Below, piece after piece: positions 1 through 14,500 of a stretch of 64,000 bases of DNA. Position 1 is the stretch's first letter. The number at the start of each line of letters is the position of its first letter. The stretch is from Calamus simplicifolius (Eukaryota; Streptophyta; Magnoliopsida; Arecales; Arecaceae): the NCBI GenBank assembly GCA_900491605.1, contig UESW01003903.1:1279576-1343575 (forward strand), in the 5' to 3' direction. Below the pieces are notes generated by a model. That model was not told where the DNA came from, searched no databases, and saw only the letters and a list, made by a program, of their open reading frames with translations. The translations under genes and the position numbers were made by a program.

Positions 1-88
1 GCGGTCCTGAGTCCTTCCTCTCCGACGAGGGTGGACGAGATCCAGCGGCGACTAGGTTTCCGTGGCGGCGATCCGGCCGGCTAGCGAA

Positions 89-543
89 ATGCAGGGCCCC
101 GGGGGCTCCGCGCCGCGGCCAGATGCGATCCTAGAGTGGCTCCAGAAGGAGATGGGGTATCCCTCGCCGCCGCCCTCCGCCGACCAGCTCCGCAAGATCT
201 GCCGGGGGAACATGGTGCCGGTGTGGAGCTTCCTCCTCCAGAGGGTCCGCTCGGAGCGGACGGTGGCGACGGCGCGGAGGAACATAATGGTTCACGGGGT
301 TCCGCCGGCGGTGGATGGTGTGAGGGGGAGGAGGAGGGAGAGGGAGAAGGGGAAGTTTGAAGAGGGCTCGTCTTTGGAGTCCAGGGAGGCCGCTTTGAGG
401 GAGAGGGATCTGGCCGAAGAGGAGGCGGAGAGGCTGAGGACCGTGGTGAGGCGGCAGCGGAAGGAGCTGAGGGCTCGGATGGTTGAGGTTTCCCGGGAGG
501 AGTCAGAGCGGAAGAGAATACTTGACGAGAGGTCTAATGCCAG
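89..543 (+). CDS. AUG5: AUG5 exon 1
   Basis: GC-rich first exon coding for the conserved N-terminal block (DAILEWLQKEMGY, KICRGNMVPVWSF) and an arginine/glutamate-rich coiled coil. It ends ...AAT GCC AG|GTGAGG, leaving two bases of an AGG codon that is completed by exon 2. Confidence 0.93.
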
Positions 544-3500
544 GTGAGGAACTCAATAAGACTAGAAAAGAAAGATGAAAAAAGAAGAGATTTTTCAATT
601 GTTTGATAATTTAGTAGTGAATGCTCAAAATCTCAGTTAGGAAACCAGTAGAAGAGATGCAGTCTATGATCTGCTTCTCTGATTGGTTCTCGTTGCTGAT
701 AGTTGAGAATGGTACTGGCAGCTGAGTTTACCAAAGAAAATTGAAAAGAAATATATTCTCCACGTCCTCCAGTTTGCTTTGCTATTAGAAATAGGATGGA
801 ATGGAAGCAAAGTGGGGACGAGATCTTTTTGAGTAATTATTTCGTTCTTTTGTTTTAGTATAGTTTGAACTATATATAAAATTGGTGTTTTTTTTCCGCT
901 TCCCTTTTATATCCGATCTGAATTGTCTGATAAAAAAGTTGATGGCTGTGTGAATGTCCAGTGAAAGCATGCTTCCTTTGTTGGTATAGTATTTTTGTGT
1001 GCTATGATTAATGCACACGGTGGAAACTAACAAAGTATTTTATACTTCACTTCTTAATCTTGTTGATTTTTTTTTTCTTTTTTTTTTTGCTTTAACATAT
1101 TAGGCACAAGCAGGTGATGTTAGAGGCATACGATCAGCAATGTGATGAAGCAACAAAGATATTTGCGAGTACCAAAGACGTCTTCATCACTATGTAAATC
1201 AAGCAAGAGATGTGCGGAGGCTGACTACAGGCGGTGCTGCTGATGTAGTTGATGATCTCCATGCACACAGTGAGAAAGAGGCGGTTTATTCAACTGTTAA
1301 GGGCAACAGGTCATCAGATGACATCATTCTCATTGAGACTTCAAGAGAAAGAAATATTCGGAAAGCATGTGAAACTCTTGCTGCTCACATGATTGAAAGA
1401 ATTCATGGTACGTTTCCAGCATATGAAGGGAGTGGTATTAACTTGAATCCACAGTTAGATGCTGCCAAACTAGGCCTTGATTTAGATGGTGAAACACCTG
1501 AAGATGTGAAAACAGTAGCAGTAGATGCACTGAAAAATCCTTCTCTTCTACTTCAATCAATTACTACATATGCTTCACGGGTTAATATGCTTATTCATAG
1601 AGAAACTGAAAAGATCGACATCAGAGCTGATGCAGAACTCCTGAGGTATTTATAGTATGAAGTCTCTAATTTTGTCATTGTTTATGCTTCTACCTATTGT
1701 TCTAGACAAGACAAAGTTTTCCAAAATGATAATTTTAATCTTTTGCTTGCATTATCTATCAGTACTCATCATAAGTATTAAAAAGATATTGCAAGTAGTT
1801 TTCCTGTGCAATCTTTTTTTAAAAAAAATATTATTTGGTGGGAGAAATGCAATCAGTATTTATGATACCTTCTGGACACTGTTTTTCTAGGGTTGCACCG
1901 ATCATAGCAATGAAACCACTAGCCCAAGTGGGTTCCCCATATGAATGTCCTTTGAATGACAAATCCAGCATAAATAAAGATGCATAGAATTAAGCAAACA
2001 CTAGTTGACCTAAATTAGTGAACAAGTTAGCTTAGATTCTGCAAAGTCCCTTTTTCTTGCTTTGCACTGCTGATGGCAGTTGCAAGCTCTGATGAAAAAG
2101 ATGAGGACTGATGCAGGCTAATGAATTCTTTCTTGATGGTGATGTTTAAGCCATGAAAAATGAAATACAAGATGAGAGCTGCAGGTTGCTCCATTTTGTG
2201 TGGGAGGGAAGACGAGAAGGAAACTAGAATTTGCTAAGATGATGGCAAACTAAACTACTGATTCAGATTAAATTGGGTTGCATTGAGTGACAATATTTCT
2301 TGTATTGTCTAACTGCAACAATTTTTCCAAATTGCTTGTTTGTAATTACAACAATTTATAGATCTCTATAAAACTGATTGAATGTGTTGAAAAGTTATGA
2401 AATGAGTCACAAACTATGGAATTTAAAACTCTACTTTAATTCAAAGATCACATTTCTTTTTTTATCTCCTTTCTGTTCCTCATATTTTGTGATTTTCTAT
2501 TTTCAAGAAAACATCAACTATACAAAATTCCAATGTTGAAATTTGAAATTTCTTATATAGAATTTAATTTTGACTCTAAAGTTCTCCTAACAAAGGGTAA
2601 GGATAAACAAAACGTTTTTTTTTCTTTGTGCTTAGAAATTCAATGTGGAGTTAACTGGAGAAAGACTGTAAAAAGCGATTCTGGATGACACATAGGCCTC
2701 ATCATGCAAATCAAATGACTGAGTTGATTATGAAACAAACAGTTATATTCTTGTGTTTGATTTCAGTATTTCTCCCATCATTTTCCTCATTTTGTTTTCA
2801 TCTATATTCTTCTTCTCTGTTCTGTATAATCAGAATTCTGCGTATAAATGAGATAAATCAAATCCAGACTCTCTTCTAAACCAAAAAGAATCAATTCCAG
2901 TTCCTTTCTCTTATCATCAGTGTGACCCTTCTGCTTAATTCCCAAGAACCTGTAGTACCCACCCCTTTTGGCCCAAAATCTGGGATTATGGGTCAGACAT
3001 ATCAGTTGATATATTTGGGATAATAAATCATTGAAATCTAATCCACTTGCCATCCAATCATGCTAAACCAAAATTTTCTTAGCCTAGAAGGCAGAAGGCC
3101 AATTTATTGGGCCCGTAATCAGAGTTTAAGGTTTAATCTTTTTATGGCAATTCATTATCGAACTTGCTGATCCTAATTTGTCACCAAGAGTTGTACGGTA
3201 TGCAAACACTGTGATGAGTTGCTATAAGTGATTGTTGTCTAATTTGATATTTACGTGCGTCCACTGTAAGAAGATAGCTATTGACCAAATATGTGTATCG
3301 CCACTGGTTGAATATAAAAAATTGTCAATCATCAAAAAATAATTCTTATGTGGAACTGATACGAAGAGCCATCACATGCTTCTTGTCCTGAAAATGCGTC
3401 ATGAAAAAAAAGGATAATGGGGGCTAAATAGGGATCATTAATTGAACTGAGAATCTCTTCATTTCATGGATTCATGCTTATCTTGGTTCATTGACTAGTG

Positions 3501-6500
3501 AGGCTTTGAAGAATGTATCATAACCAATTTGCCTAGAATCAAATCCCATTTATTTGAGCTAACATATGAAGCCCACTTAAGTTTTCTAGTTACAGCCATC
3601 TCCTTGTGGCCATGTGCATGTTGCAAATCTATCTAATGGAGCATGTCTGGTGATGTTAACGAATGCAACTGCAGCTTGCTATAGGAATGCATTCTCCCAT
3701 GGCATTAGTTTATAACATATTTTAGTCAAAACATTCTGCTAAAAGTTTATTTACTATCAAGTTCTCTGGCTGTCTTTTATTTCGTGTATAGTTTATAGAG
3801 TGAGTGAGTACTACTGGTCTCTTAAAAGTTAAAACTAATTTGAACACTGCCTTAAAAAAAAGTAACATGTAGGATACTATATGGAACATAGTCTTAGCAA
3901 TAATTCTTATTTCATCTATATGGTTCAAGATATGGATCAAGTTATGAAGGAAAAACATGTTTCTGCACAAAAAGACCAATTGTCTGCCTGTGCTTTTTTC
4001 ATATGCCTGCCATTCCTGTTTGCACTTATGTGGTCTCTAATGCTCACAGATTTGCTGCTATTTATAGAGTTTCAGTGCATTTTCAGTCCAAAGAATCAAA
4101 TAGCACATCCTCTTATTGATCCATAGAATCCTAATTTTTCAGAGTTTTCTTGTTCCTTTATCATGCACTATTTACTAAATTGTCGCTTAATGAGAGTCAT
4201 CACCCTTTCCATTTAGATACAAATATGAAATGATCGAGTGATAGATGCTGCTTCTTCTGACGCAAGCTCACCCTTACCATATCAAGTGTATGGCAATGGA
4301 AAGACTGGAGCAGACTTGACCACAAAGGGAACTTATAATCAGCTTCTTGAAAGACAGGTATCCCTTTTTGATTATGACATCCTTTAATTGTGTTTGGCAA
4401 GCCTTAGCTTTCTTGACATTTCGAATAGGGAACTATTAAGTGTTCTTGTTTTTGTTATGTTCTCATTTCCAAGCATGAACATATGTAGTCTTGTAATAAC
4501 CTTTTCATTATTAGTTTTGTTTCTGTAATTTTTTTAGCTGTGGATTGTGTATGCTTTACATGCTTTGTCTTGAATTCACTTGAATTTTCCTGAGATAATT
4601 TGTCGATTTGTATGCTGAGACCAAACTGTTTAACTCCATCACAGACCTCTGTTTCAAATGGATATTGGCGTGCGAGAAGGTACATGTAGAGATTGAAATT
4701 TGTTTGGTTATTTCAAAGGCGAACCACTATTATATACATGGGGAGATGAGTTCAGAAAGACTTAGCTTAAATTGCCCAAAATAGTACAATATCCATAATA
4801 AATGTTGCAGTAAAACTTGGAAAAAATTGGAAAACTAGTGAGAATTGCTCAAACTGAAAAGTTTTGGTTTAGCATATGATCTTTCTGCAAAGTCAATTCA
4901 TGTAATTTATTTGAAAGCTTTATGAAGGTTATGTTGAAGCAGTTGCCTTGGAGCTGATAGGCTGTCATGGAAAATTTGATCATCCATCTCATATTTCTTT
5001 TGCTTTACAGAAAGCACACGTGCAGCAATTTGTGGCCACTGAAGATGCATTAAACAAGGCTGCAGAAGCCAAAGTCTTGTGTCAGAAACTTTTAAAACGT
5101 CTCCATGGGAGCAATGATGCTGCTGCATCACAGATTCTTCCAGCTGGAGGCACCTCACAGAACCTAGGCAATATCAGGCATTTGGAGGTATAGTGTCTTG
5201 ATTGATCCAAGAGCTATTATTATCAGTTTATGCCAAATGAAGTTGCTGTCTTGATGATTGCGTTTACATTCATGAGAGGGGTTGCTATTTATACTGGGTG
5301 GTTCTATGATCCCAATACATTTGGTGTTCTGAATTTTTTTGTATTTCTATCATTCTGCTAAAAGCATCAAAATTCTAAAATTTCTTATTCTTTTGATATG
5401 CTTGTAATGATCTCATCATGGTGATGTTGCATCATGGACTTTTATACATACCAAGTGCCATGTTCCAGAGCATGCAAATAGTTTTATCTTTTGGGAATGC
5501 CATTTTGGAACATCTTGTTATCATGCATATTGCATGTATGTATCTCTGCAGGCATGTACATTTGTATGCATCTTTATTGAACCTGGAAAATTGGGAACAT
5601 GCATATGAATTAAAAGTTTGCAAACAGTAGTGCTAAGATGTTATTTTCCACTCATGTTTCAACTGTAAATACTTTTATTTAGCAAGTGTATCTGCTCATT
5701 TTCTTTCCTCCCCTTCATATAAAGGTCTATAATTTTGAATTATCTCTGTGATATGGCTATGCAATGTGATGAATTTGACTTGGGCATTGTGTTATTAAAC
5801 TTTTGTAAACATGCTACTGTTTTAGAACATGGTTGATGATAGTGCGGTGGCCATGGAGAGCAGCCCAGTGCCTAAGCACTAGGCAGGTGCCTGGAGGACA
5901 AGCATCCCAAAAGACGTCCCATAAGCAATGATCTCTTTTTGCACCCGGCAACTTCCCTGTTGACAATAATTAGAATAAAGACAGGCACTGGATGAGCAAA
6001 TATAGGTGATGCCACCTAGGAATAGAATTCCCATGAGCAATTTCCCAACAAATGTCCCTTAAGTACGTTATTAATAATGGTCATAATGGCCACTGAAACT
6101 CTATCCATGTTTCTCTTTCCTCTCTTCTCTTTAGGGACTGTTTGGATTGGAGGGAATGAAGAGGAGAGAAGGAAATGAAGGAAAAAGAGCATAAATTACT
6201 TTGTTTGGGAGGAAGGTAAAAGAAAGAGGGGGAAGAGAACGAGAGTAATTGGTTCCCCTTGCTTCTCCCTCAACGAAGGTAAATTTATTAACTCCCAAAT
6301 TGGGGGTAACGTGGGGGAGGGAAAACGTTTAAGTTATTTTTTTTTGAAAGACCAAAATATCCCTTCATTTCTTACTCTTCGTTCTCCATTCCCATGGTTC
6401 ATTTAATTTTTGAAGGGATATAATTGTCACGTAACTTTTTTCTTCTTTTTTCTTCCTTCTATCCAAACAGGATAATTGATATTACCTTTCTTTCCTCTTT

Positions 6501-9500
6501 CATCCTTTCCAAACAAGACAAAAAGAACAATCCTTCCTTCTCCTTTCTTACCCTTCCATCTCTTTCCTTCTTTTTACTCTTCCCTTTCTTCCCCTCCAAA
6601 GATCCAAACAAAGCTTTAGAGAAAGGATGTTGGCAAGGGTAGTGGAGGGGAAGGGGTGCACGTGGTTTGAGATTGTGGGTTTATACTAGTGGACATGTCA
6701 CCTATCCTTTTCTATCCACTTTGGTCCGGGTCTATACTAGTGGACATGTCGCCAATCCTTTTCTACCCACTTCGGTGCTTGGGTGGTTCTGGGCATTCAT
6801 TTTGGGCAGCAGGCGTTGAGGTATTTGCTTAGGTCGGGGCAGCCCAGGCCCAGAGCAAGGCATCAGGTGTCTGCCGCCACCCAAGTTGGGTTCTTTAATG
6901 GCTGCATAGGTAATCTCTTGAAATAATGGCACAAACCAAAGTTTATTCATCTTTTAGGCAGTAATGCTTCTATTGCAAGCTGAAATGTATCAGAAGGGAA
7001 CGCTAAATTAAAGGCGAATTGTGTAAGATTAAACCCAGTTGATACTAAAATGTTTTTATAAAAAATACGAAAGTATCTCTGCTTTCACATGATGGTGTTG
7101 ATTAATCATTGTTGGAAGTTGAAACAATCAATCAAGAGGAAAGCTTTGCATGAGAAGGAAATGGGTTTAAAACAAAGGGACGAGGAGGACATGTTGAAAC
7201 AAGGAATTCATGTAACAACATGCAAGGAGGAAATATTATGAAAAGAGGGTTGGCAGAGAGGAGCAGTCTGCCCATTCTAAATATCTCTACTTTTAAAGCT
7301 TCATGTTCCTTTTCCCAGTTATATTGCCTATGATGCATCTAGTTCCCACTGGTTCAGGTTAAATTTTTTGCAATATGTCCCCCATACATTTAAAGGCGCA
7401 TGTAAAAACTCTTGAAATTTATTTTGGTGGATATCCAGGTAACAGAAATTACTATGGTACCAAGTGAGGAGCTAGAAAACTAAGAGAAGCAATGCATGCA
7501 AGGAGGAAATATTATGAAAACAGGGTTGGTAAATGAGAGCAGTCTGCCCATTCTAAATTTCTCTACTTTTAAAAGCTTCATGTTCCTTTTCCCAGTTATA
7601 TTGCCTATGATGCATCTAGTTCCCACTGGTTCAGGTTAAATTTTTTGTAATATGTCCCCCATACATTTAAAGACACATGTAAAAACTCTTGAAATTTATT
7701 TTGGTGGATGTCCGGGTAAAAGAAATTACTATGTTACCAAGTGAGGAGCTAGAAAACTAAGAGAAGCAATGGGTTATCTCCCATCCGCTAGAAACTTTAA
7801 ATATATTTACCTATTTTGTTGCAAAGCTGCATGCTCTTTATGCCTTTTATCTGCATGGTTATCCTAAGGATAACTTGAATTTTTCTTGAAACTACAGTGA
7901 TTGACCTAATTTGGTGAGACAACTGACGGGCATTCATGTTGCAGTCTTGTCTGTATAGCCAACTGTAACTAAGGCTGCACATATTTTTATGGTGCATTTG
8001 CATGTTTTCTTGGCATTAGTGTAATCTGTGCCTCAAGCAAATATTGCTGCACTCAGGTGCTTTGATAAAAGCTCTATTCTGAACATGATTTTTGCCCTTT
8101 TATGTAGTTAGAAGTCTGGATCAAGGAAAGAGAAGTTGCTGGACTGAGGGCAAGCTTAAGTACGCTGACATCCGAGGTGCAGCGCTTGAATAAGTTGTGC
8201 GCAGAGTGGAAAGAAGCAGAAGATTCTCTGAAGAAAAAGTGGAAAAAAATTGAAGAGTTTGATGCTCGTAGATCAGAACTGGAGTCTATTTATACTGCTC
8301 TTCTTAGGGCCAACATGGTTAGGAAGCTTGTTCTAATTTTCACCTCATACAGTATTTTAGTCAAAGATGTTCATGATTTTGAAATGCAATGTTACATGTT
8401 TGACTTTTGCAGTGTCCCATTGATGTCAGAATTGTTCTGACTGGTCATTTATGAATAAAATTCTGATTGCATCATTATGTGATCACTTATTTTGGCCAAT
8501 AATCCTACTTAAAATAGCCTTAAAAAATGCAAATGCTGAACAAACTTAAATGAATTAAGACTTATGATCTTCTGTGTTGCATAGCACAACGAGAAATTAA
8601 AAGAGTTGGTTCAAAAGTTGACTGACCAATTTGAGTCATTTGTTATAGCCTCATTTTGTTGGTTTCCTCATGCTGTTCTACCATAAATCTGTTCTATTCA
8701 ATTACTGTCTAGTTACCAAATGATTTAACGTAGTTATATATTCTTCAACGATATATTTGTTGGGACTATGGACCAAAATTGTAGGTTAAAAAAGAAACAA
8801 ATTCCTAATATCTCTTGTAGCATATTTTCTTTTATCATTTCCAGTAATTCATATTATTTTCCTTACCACGTGCCTTCATGCTGTTGAAAACTGAGAGAAC
8901 TGATTTAAAAATGATGACTTTGAAATTTAGCATCAACTACTTGCTGTTTTCCGTCCAACTTGGCTGTGACATGGTGCCCAGTGAATGGCTCAACCCCAAC
9001 TTGAATCTCACCAATCCATGTGTTGCACCAATCTCCTCCTGCCTTCACAATGGATGAGTAAGGCAGGGCATGGAGTGGTGCTGGATAGCACTCCATATAT
9101 TTGTGTTCTTTGGCCCTTTTGGAAATGGGGCATGCAACTTCAGGTCTTTTTTCTTAGTGAAATACTTTAGCATAAGTGCCATGGTCACAAGGAGCTCTTT
9201 CTACCTAGCCCTTCTCAGCCATGTGTTAGATGAAGTTTCCTGCCAGGCTATAAAAATACATTTCAGAATTGCTTCAAAGTATTGCTTGACTATTTTGCAA
9301 TTGCTAATGTAATTTATAACAATCGTGTGCTTTAATCAGGATTTTGGTTAAACAATGAGGTGAATTTCTATGAATGTCATTAATGGAATAATTCAGAGCA
9401 AGGAGGAACCTGTGTTTGTTTATTTCTTTACACTATAATTTGATAGAGAAGCAAGCATGTTTGGGTGATCATGAGGGAAGCATATCAATCTGTATATTCA

Positions 9501-10791
9501 AGTACAACTGGGTAGCAATTAAGGGCATATGAACTAATCCATACTCTCATACCTGTTACAGTTCCTCTTAACTAATCTGCAGGAAGAAAAGCTTCGGTGC
9601 ATGCTCTGAGTAGATAACATTGGTAGATAAAATGGCAGTCTATAAAATGAAGGACTAACAAATAGTTACATCAAAACAAGGATGCCAGGATGTGTACATG
9701 TGCAAATCTAGAATTATTAAAGAGATTGGACTCCATGCCTGGCCTGCAACAATCTAAGATTGGGCCCATGGTTAAGCCTATTAACATTCTAGGTACATGG
9801 GATGCCACATATCGGGATGTGTATTCATGTTATATGGCATAGCAAGAGACTCTTTCCACAGAGAGTTTCACTATAATTATTTATATAAAAAAATGTAGAG
9901 GTAAGCAGTGATGTGTTAGGACTGAAGCAGTTGGAAATCGGCCCTTGAGTGGCAGACAGCCATTGAGTTTGACTTGAAAAGAATAATTTTGTAAGAGGCC
10001 ATTTATTTAATCATTAATAATCTTGACTATAGTAGTAGAAACTCTCAGGTAAAGAGTTTTTTTAATTATTTTTTTGTTTTTTTACTATTCCGGCTCTCAA
10101 AAACCCTTGCCCGAAACAGATGCTTGGTTCTTGTTGTTTTTAGATGTGTGAATTTGCTTTATAGATTTATATATCTTCTATACCCTATATTTATCTTCAT
10201 AGCATTCCTATTATTTGGTAGCAGACAGTGATGGTTACTGTATGTATATGATAGCTATTTTGAACCTTTGATCCATAAACTGAATCATGGACTCTTGTTA
10301 GGACATTCTACTTTTTGTGTTTGGCAAATATTATGCATTGTTATCTTATAAAGAACAGTTGATTAATCTCTGTATGCTGCAGGATGCATCGGCATTTTGG
10401 GACCAACAACCATTAGCTGCACGAGAACATGCAGCACGGACAATCATTCCAGCATGCAATGCTGTGGTGAACATTTCAAATAGTGCAAAGGATCTCATTG
10501 AAAAAGAAATATCTGCCTTCTATCAAAGTCTCGATAATAGTTTGTACATGCTGCCAGCAACTGCACAGGTTGGTATTTTCACAAATGGTTATAGGGATAG
10601 AATATTATGAGTCATGTCGCTTTTAATGTTGCATATTATCATTCTTGGGACAATGATATCTTCTTGTAGCCATTTCCAGAAACATCATCCAAACAAATGA
10701 AAGTGGATGTACAATGTTCATGTAGTATTTAACAATAAACTTCATCCAAGAATTGGAAGCATATTTTTTTTTTATTTATTTTAACTATTTA

Positions 10792-10860
<69 letters not shown>

Positions 10861-11046
10861 GGACTTAGCTACATTCGAATATAGCCAAGTCGAAAATCCC
10901 GTCACCTCTCTCACTCTTAATCCACATGGATTCCATCCCATCTTTTTCATCTTTGGGATTTGTGAATTGTGTGGGTCCTCGTGAAAGGGGGGTAGTCAGA
11001 TTTAGGCTTAGCTATGTTCGAATATAGCCAAGTCTATATATGTATA

Positions 11047-11126
<80 letters not shown>

Positions 11127-11487
11127 AATGTATATATATATATGTATATATGTATATGTATGTATATATATGTATATGTATGTATATGTATGTATGCATT
11201 ACTTCTAGAAGCTTAATGCAATACTTGTTTACCTTACTTGAGCAGGGTCTTTTGGAGTTCATGGGTGCTAATGGTGCTACAGGACCAGAAGCACTTTCAG
11301 CTGCAGAAAAGAATGCTGCGATTTTGACAGCAAGAGCTGGTGCTGGAGATCCATCAGCAATTCCATCTATATGCCGCATTTCTGCTGCTCTTCAGTATCA
11401 TCCTGGTAATATTTCATGTGCATGCCTAATTATTGGCTATGCATATTGATGTGCCAATGGGTCATAAGGGATTGCTATTTTGCATTG

Positions 11488-11521
<34 letters not shown>

Positions 11522-14500
11522 GAGGCATCGGTTTATGCATCAACACCCAGCAGCAGATTATGCTGCGAATATCAATAAAATCCCTGGAATTATGGATTCA
11601 ATATTTCCAGAACAAAATTTCAGAGTCTTATCATATTATGTGCCTTCTTGGATGTTAGTATTGCATTCTACCTTCCACTTCTTTACAACCAGGCAATCCT
11701 CTTGTGCAAATTTAAATTTGGAGGTAACAGAATTTCTAGTAAAGAAGATGGAAAATAGTTTTTTGAAAATAAGTATATCCAGAAACAGACTAAATAACTC
11801 GAATGCTGCAATGTTGTTGTTATATAAAGATCTCTCTTCTCTTTTGGCTGTATTTTGAATGTGGATCCAGCTCATTGCCAAACTGTTGTTTTGTCAGTCA
11901 ATTGTCTTTTTCTTTCTTTTTTTTATTTTAAAGAAGGGTGGCCCTTCTGCATCGTAATTACCTGGATCCTAATACTTGGAAATGCACTGTTCAAAATTCA
12001 AACCTAGAACCTTTGGGTGCTAGGCAGAGGGGGTGACCACCAGGACATGTCCCAGTTCATCTTAATTGTCATTAAATTGCAATATTTTTCCAAGCACTTG
12101 CAATTAGAGACCCGACATTTTTTTTATCAAAGAAAAGTGGCATGTTATAGCTACAAAAATGTGTATCATGTTCTTAGTCTTGGACTTGATGTTATGTTCC
12201 CATCTGCTGCATGCTGCAGCTTGCAATTCGTTGATGACTTAGTGCTGCATAAATTAGATTTTGTTTATTCTTTTGTTGATTACTTAGCTAGCACAAATAC
12301 AAACATGTTTATATGGTTTTCAATTGATGTATCCATTATATCCATCGATTTGCATTATTGAAGCATATTGATGTACTTCTACCAGTATCTTGATGCTATA
12401 ATTTCAACTAGAATTTTTTGCATCTATGTGGCTTGGAATGTTTGCTATTTCAGAGGATTTATGACTCATAACTTGGTCCAGAAATTGCATTTTATTTTTC
12501 CTAGGGTATTTATTACAATATTTTTATATTTATGTGATTCTTGAGCTTACATTTTCTTGGATTTAATGGAGGAACTTGGTTATTAGGTGCTGAAAGTTCA
12601 GATCCTGGCCTGGCATCAGTTCTAGAGTCTTTGGAATTCTGTTTAAAACTTCGGGGTTCAGAGGCTAGCGTACTGGAGGATTTGTCCAGGGCAATCAACC
12701 TAGTTCATACTCGACGCGGCCTTGTTAAGAACAATCGTGTTTTACTAAACCATGCACATCGTGTGCAACAAGAATATGAGAGGTATAATTTTCTTTATTT
12801 TATTGGTCAAGTCATTTATTGGAGGGATTGATATTAGGTACCATTTTTTGCACAACGTATTGAAGTACTTATTTTTAAGCCTCAAGCTCTAATGAAAATT
12901 CCTACCATACTTCACCTAAATATGTTGAGACAAATTTAGTTTGGGTCCTACAAGCTAGGTGTTCATTTTGGGTTTGGTTCAGGTTTATAGGTTACATTTG
13001 CCAATCATGAATTGTGGAAAAACTTTCTTAGTTGGAGGTGTCTTGGTTATTTCATCTTGAGGTTCACCTTGTTTGTTTATTTTTCTTTAATGAAGCCACT
13101 CTTCCTATGATTCATTTAAATACCTGATGAATACCAACAAATAGAACAATGATTTAGCCATAGCTTTCTCAACACAATCAAATTGAACTCCACATTATGT
13201 AGCCACTAGCGAAAAATGAAAATTCGAGTTTCTATTTCCACCAACGTCTACTATGTGGGTTCACCTTTAAAGATCTTCAAATGCAGGCTCAAGAGAGAGC
13301 AAAGCGAAAGCAGGGATTTCAATGACTTGACCAATTGAGGTCCCCTTTGCTTTCCACAAAATCGACCTTGGAATGGTTGGGACATTGATTGGCTGACCCC
13401 TTTCCTTTCTTTCCTGCTCCAGTAGGAAGGCTTTCCCCTTCAATCACAAGAGATTTTGATTGTATGATGTGGATGACCGATAAGGATCAACACTTTGCTT
13501 CACCTGTCAAAGTTCTGTTAAAGCTCCAATTTTATGGTGATGCAGTTCACATGCTTGATGGGTTATCTATGGTGATGCACTTCACATGCTTGATGGGTTA
13601 TCTAATCAAATTAATTTTTGGAGATGTTCCCACTGATATCGCAAATAGAAGTATCTGTTAGATCCCAGAGTTTTACATGTTAAAATATAAGTTAGGAGCC
13701 AAAAAGAATCTTGAGATGAAACATGCATGAGAAAGTGAGAGTTATGGAATGTTAAACTTTCATCGTATTTAAATTCACATCAACCTCGCTATAATCGTAC
13801 TGGTGAAAGTATTGTTACTGGCTTGGTGGGTAGCATCCTCCATATGATCACCCTTGAAAGGTCTCGGGCTCTCTGAACTCCAGAGAATCCCAGAGTTGTT
13901 GCTTAGAGCCTGTTTTTGTTTTCTTGCAGGCTGAATTTATGTTCTAAACATTAACTTTGTGTGGTTTATAGAGAGACAGAATTTGAAATGAGTTTTTAAC
14001 TTCTCATAAACTCTGCAGGATGGCCAATTATTGTCTGAAGTTGTCTGGTGAACAAGAGAAAGTGGTTACAGAAAGATGGTTGCCAGAACTTAGGAATGCA
14101 GTCCTGGATGCTCAAAGATGCTTGGCAGATTGCCAACGTGTTAGAGGCTTGGTAAGCAATCCCCGATCATTTATCCTTAATTATGTTACCTGTAGTATCC
14201 CAGAAGTGCTTATCCAAGATGTGCGGCTTCTTTGTTCTTGATAGATGTTTAATGCCTTTTGCCACTATTTATATGGTTGAAAGTGTACTTGCGGCAGCTG
14301 CAGGTTGATTGTGATATACCTTTTGCTTTATTATTGTAACATACATTGTCGTATATTTGATACACCTGCTACTTGTTGCAGTTGCATTTATTACAACAAC
14401 AAAGTCTTAATTCCAAACTAATTGGAGTTAGCTGCATGAATTGTTTTTCTCTGAAGCATAAGATGCAAAGATTTCAAATTTTTCTCTCTCACTGCTTCCC

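Noticed and set aside
3881..4126. Small hydrophobic ORF in AUG5 intron 2
   Set aside because: AT-rich intron sequence, no family, no support beyond an open frame.
11008..11449. Open frames of Tyr-Ile repeats near exon 7
   Set aside because: Produced by the AT microsatellite; only the AUG5 exon 7 part is real.
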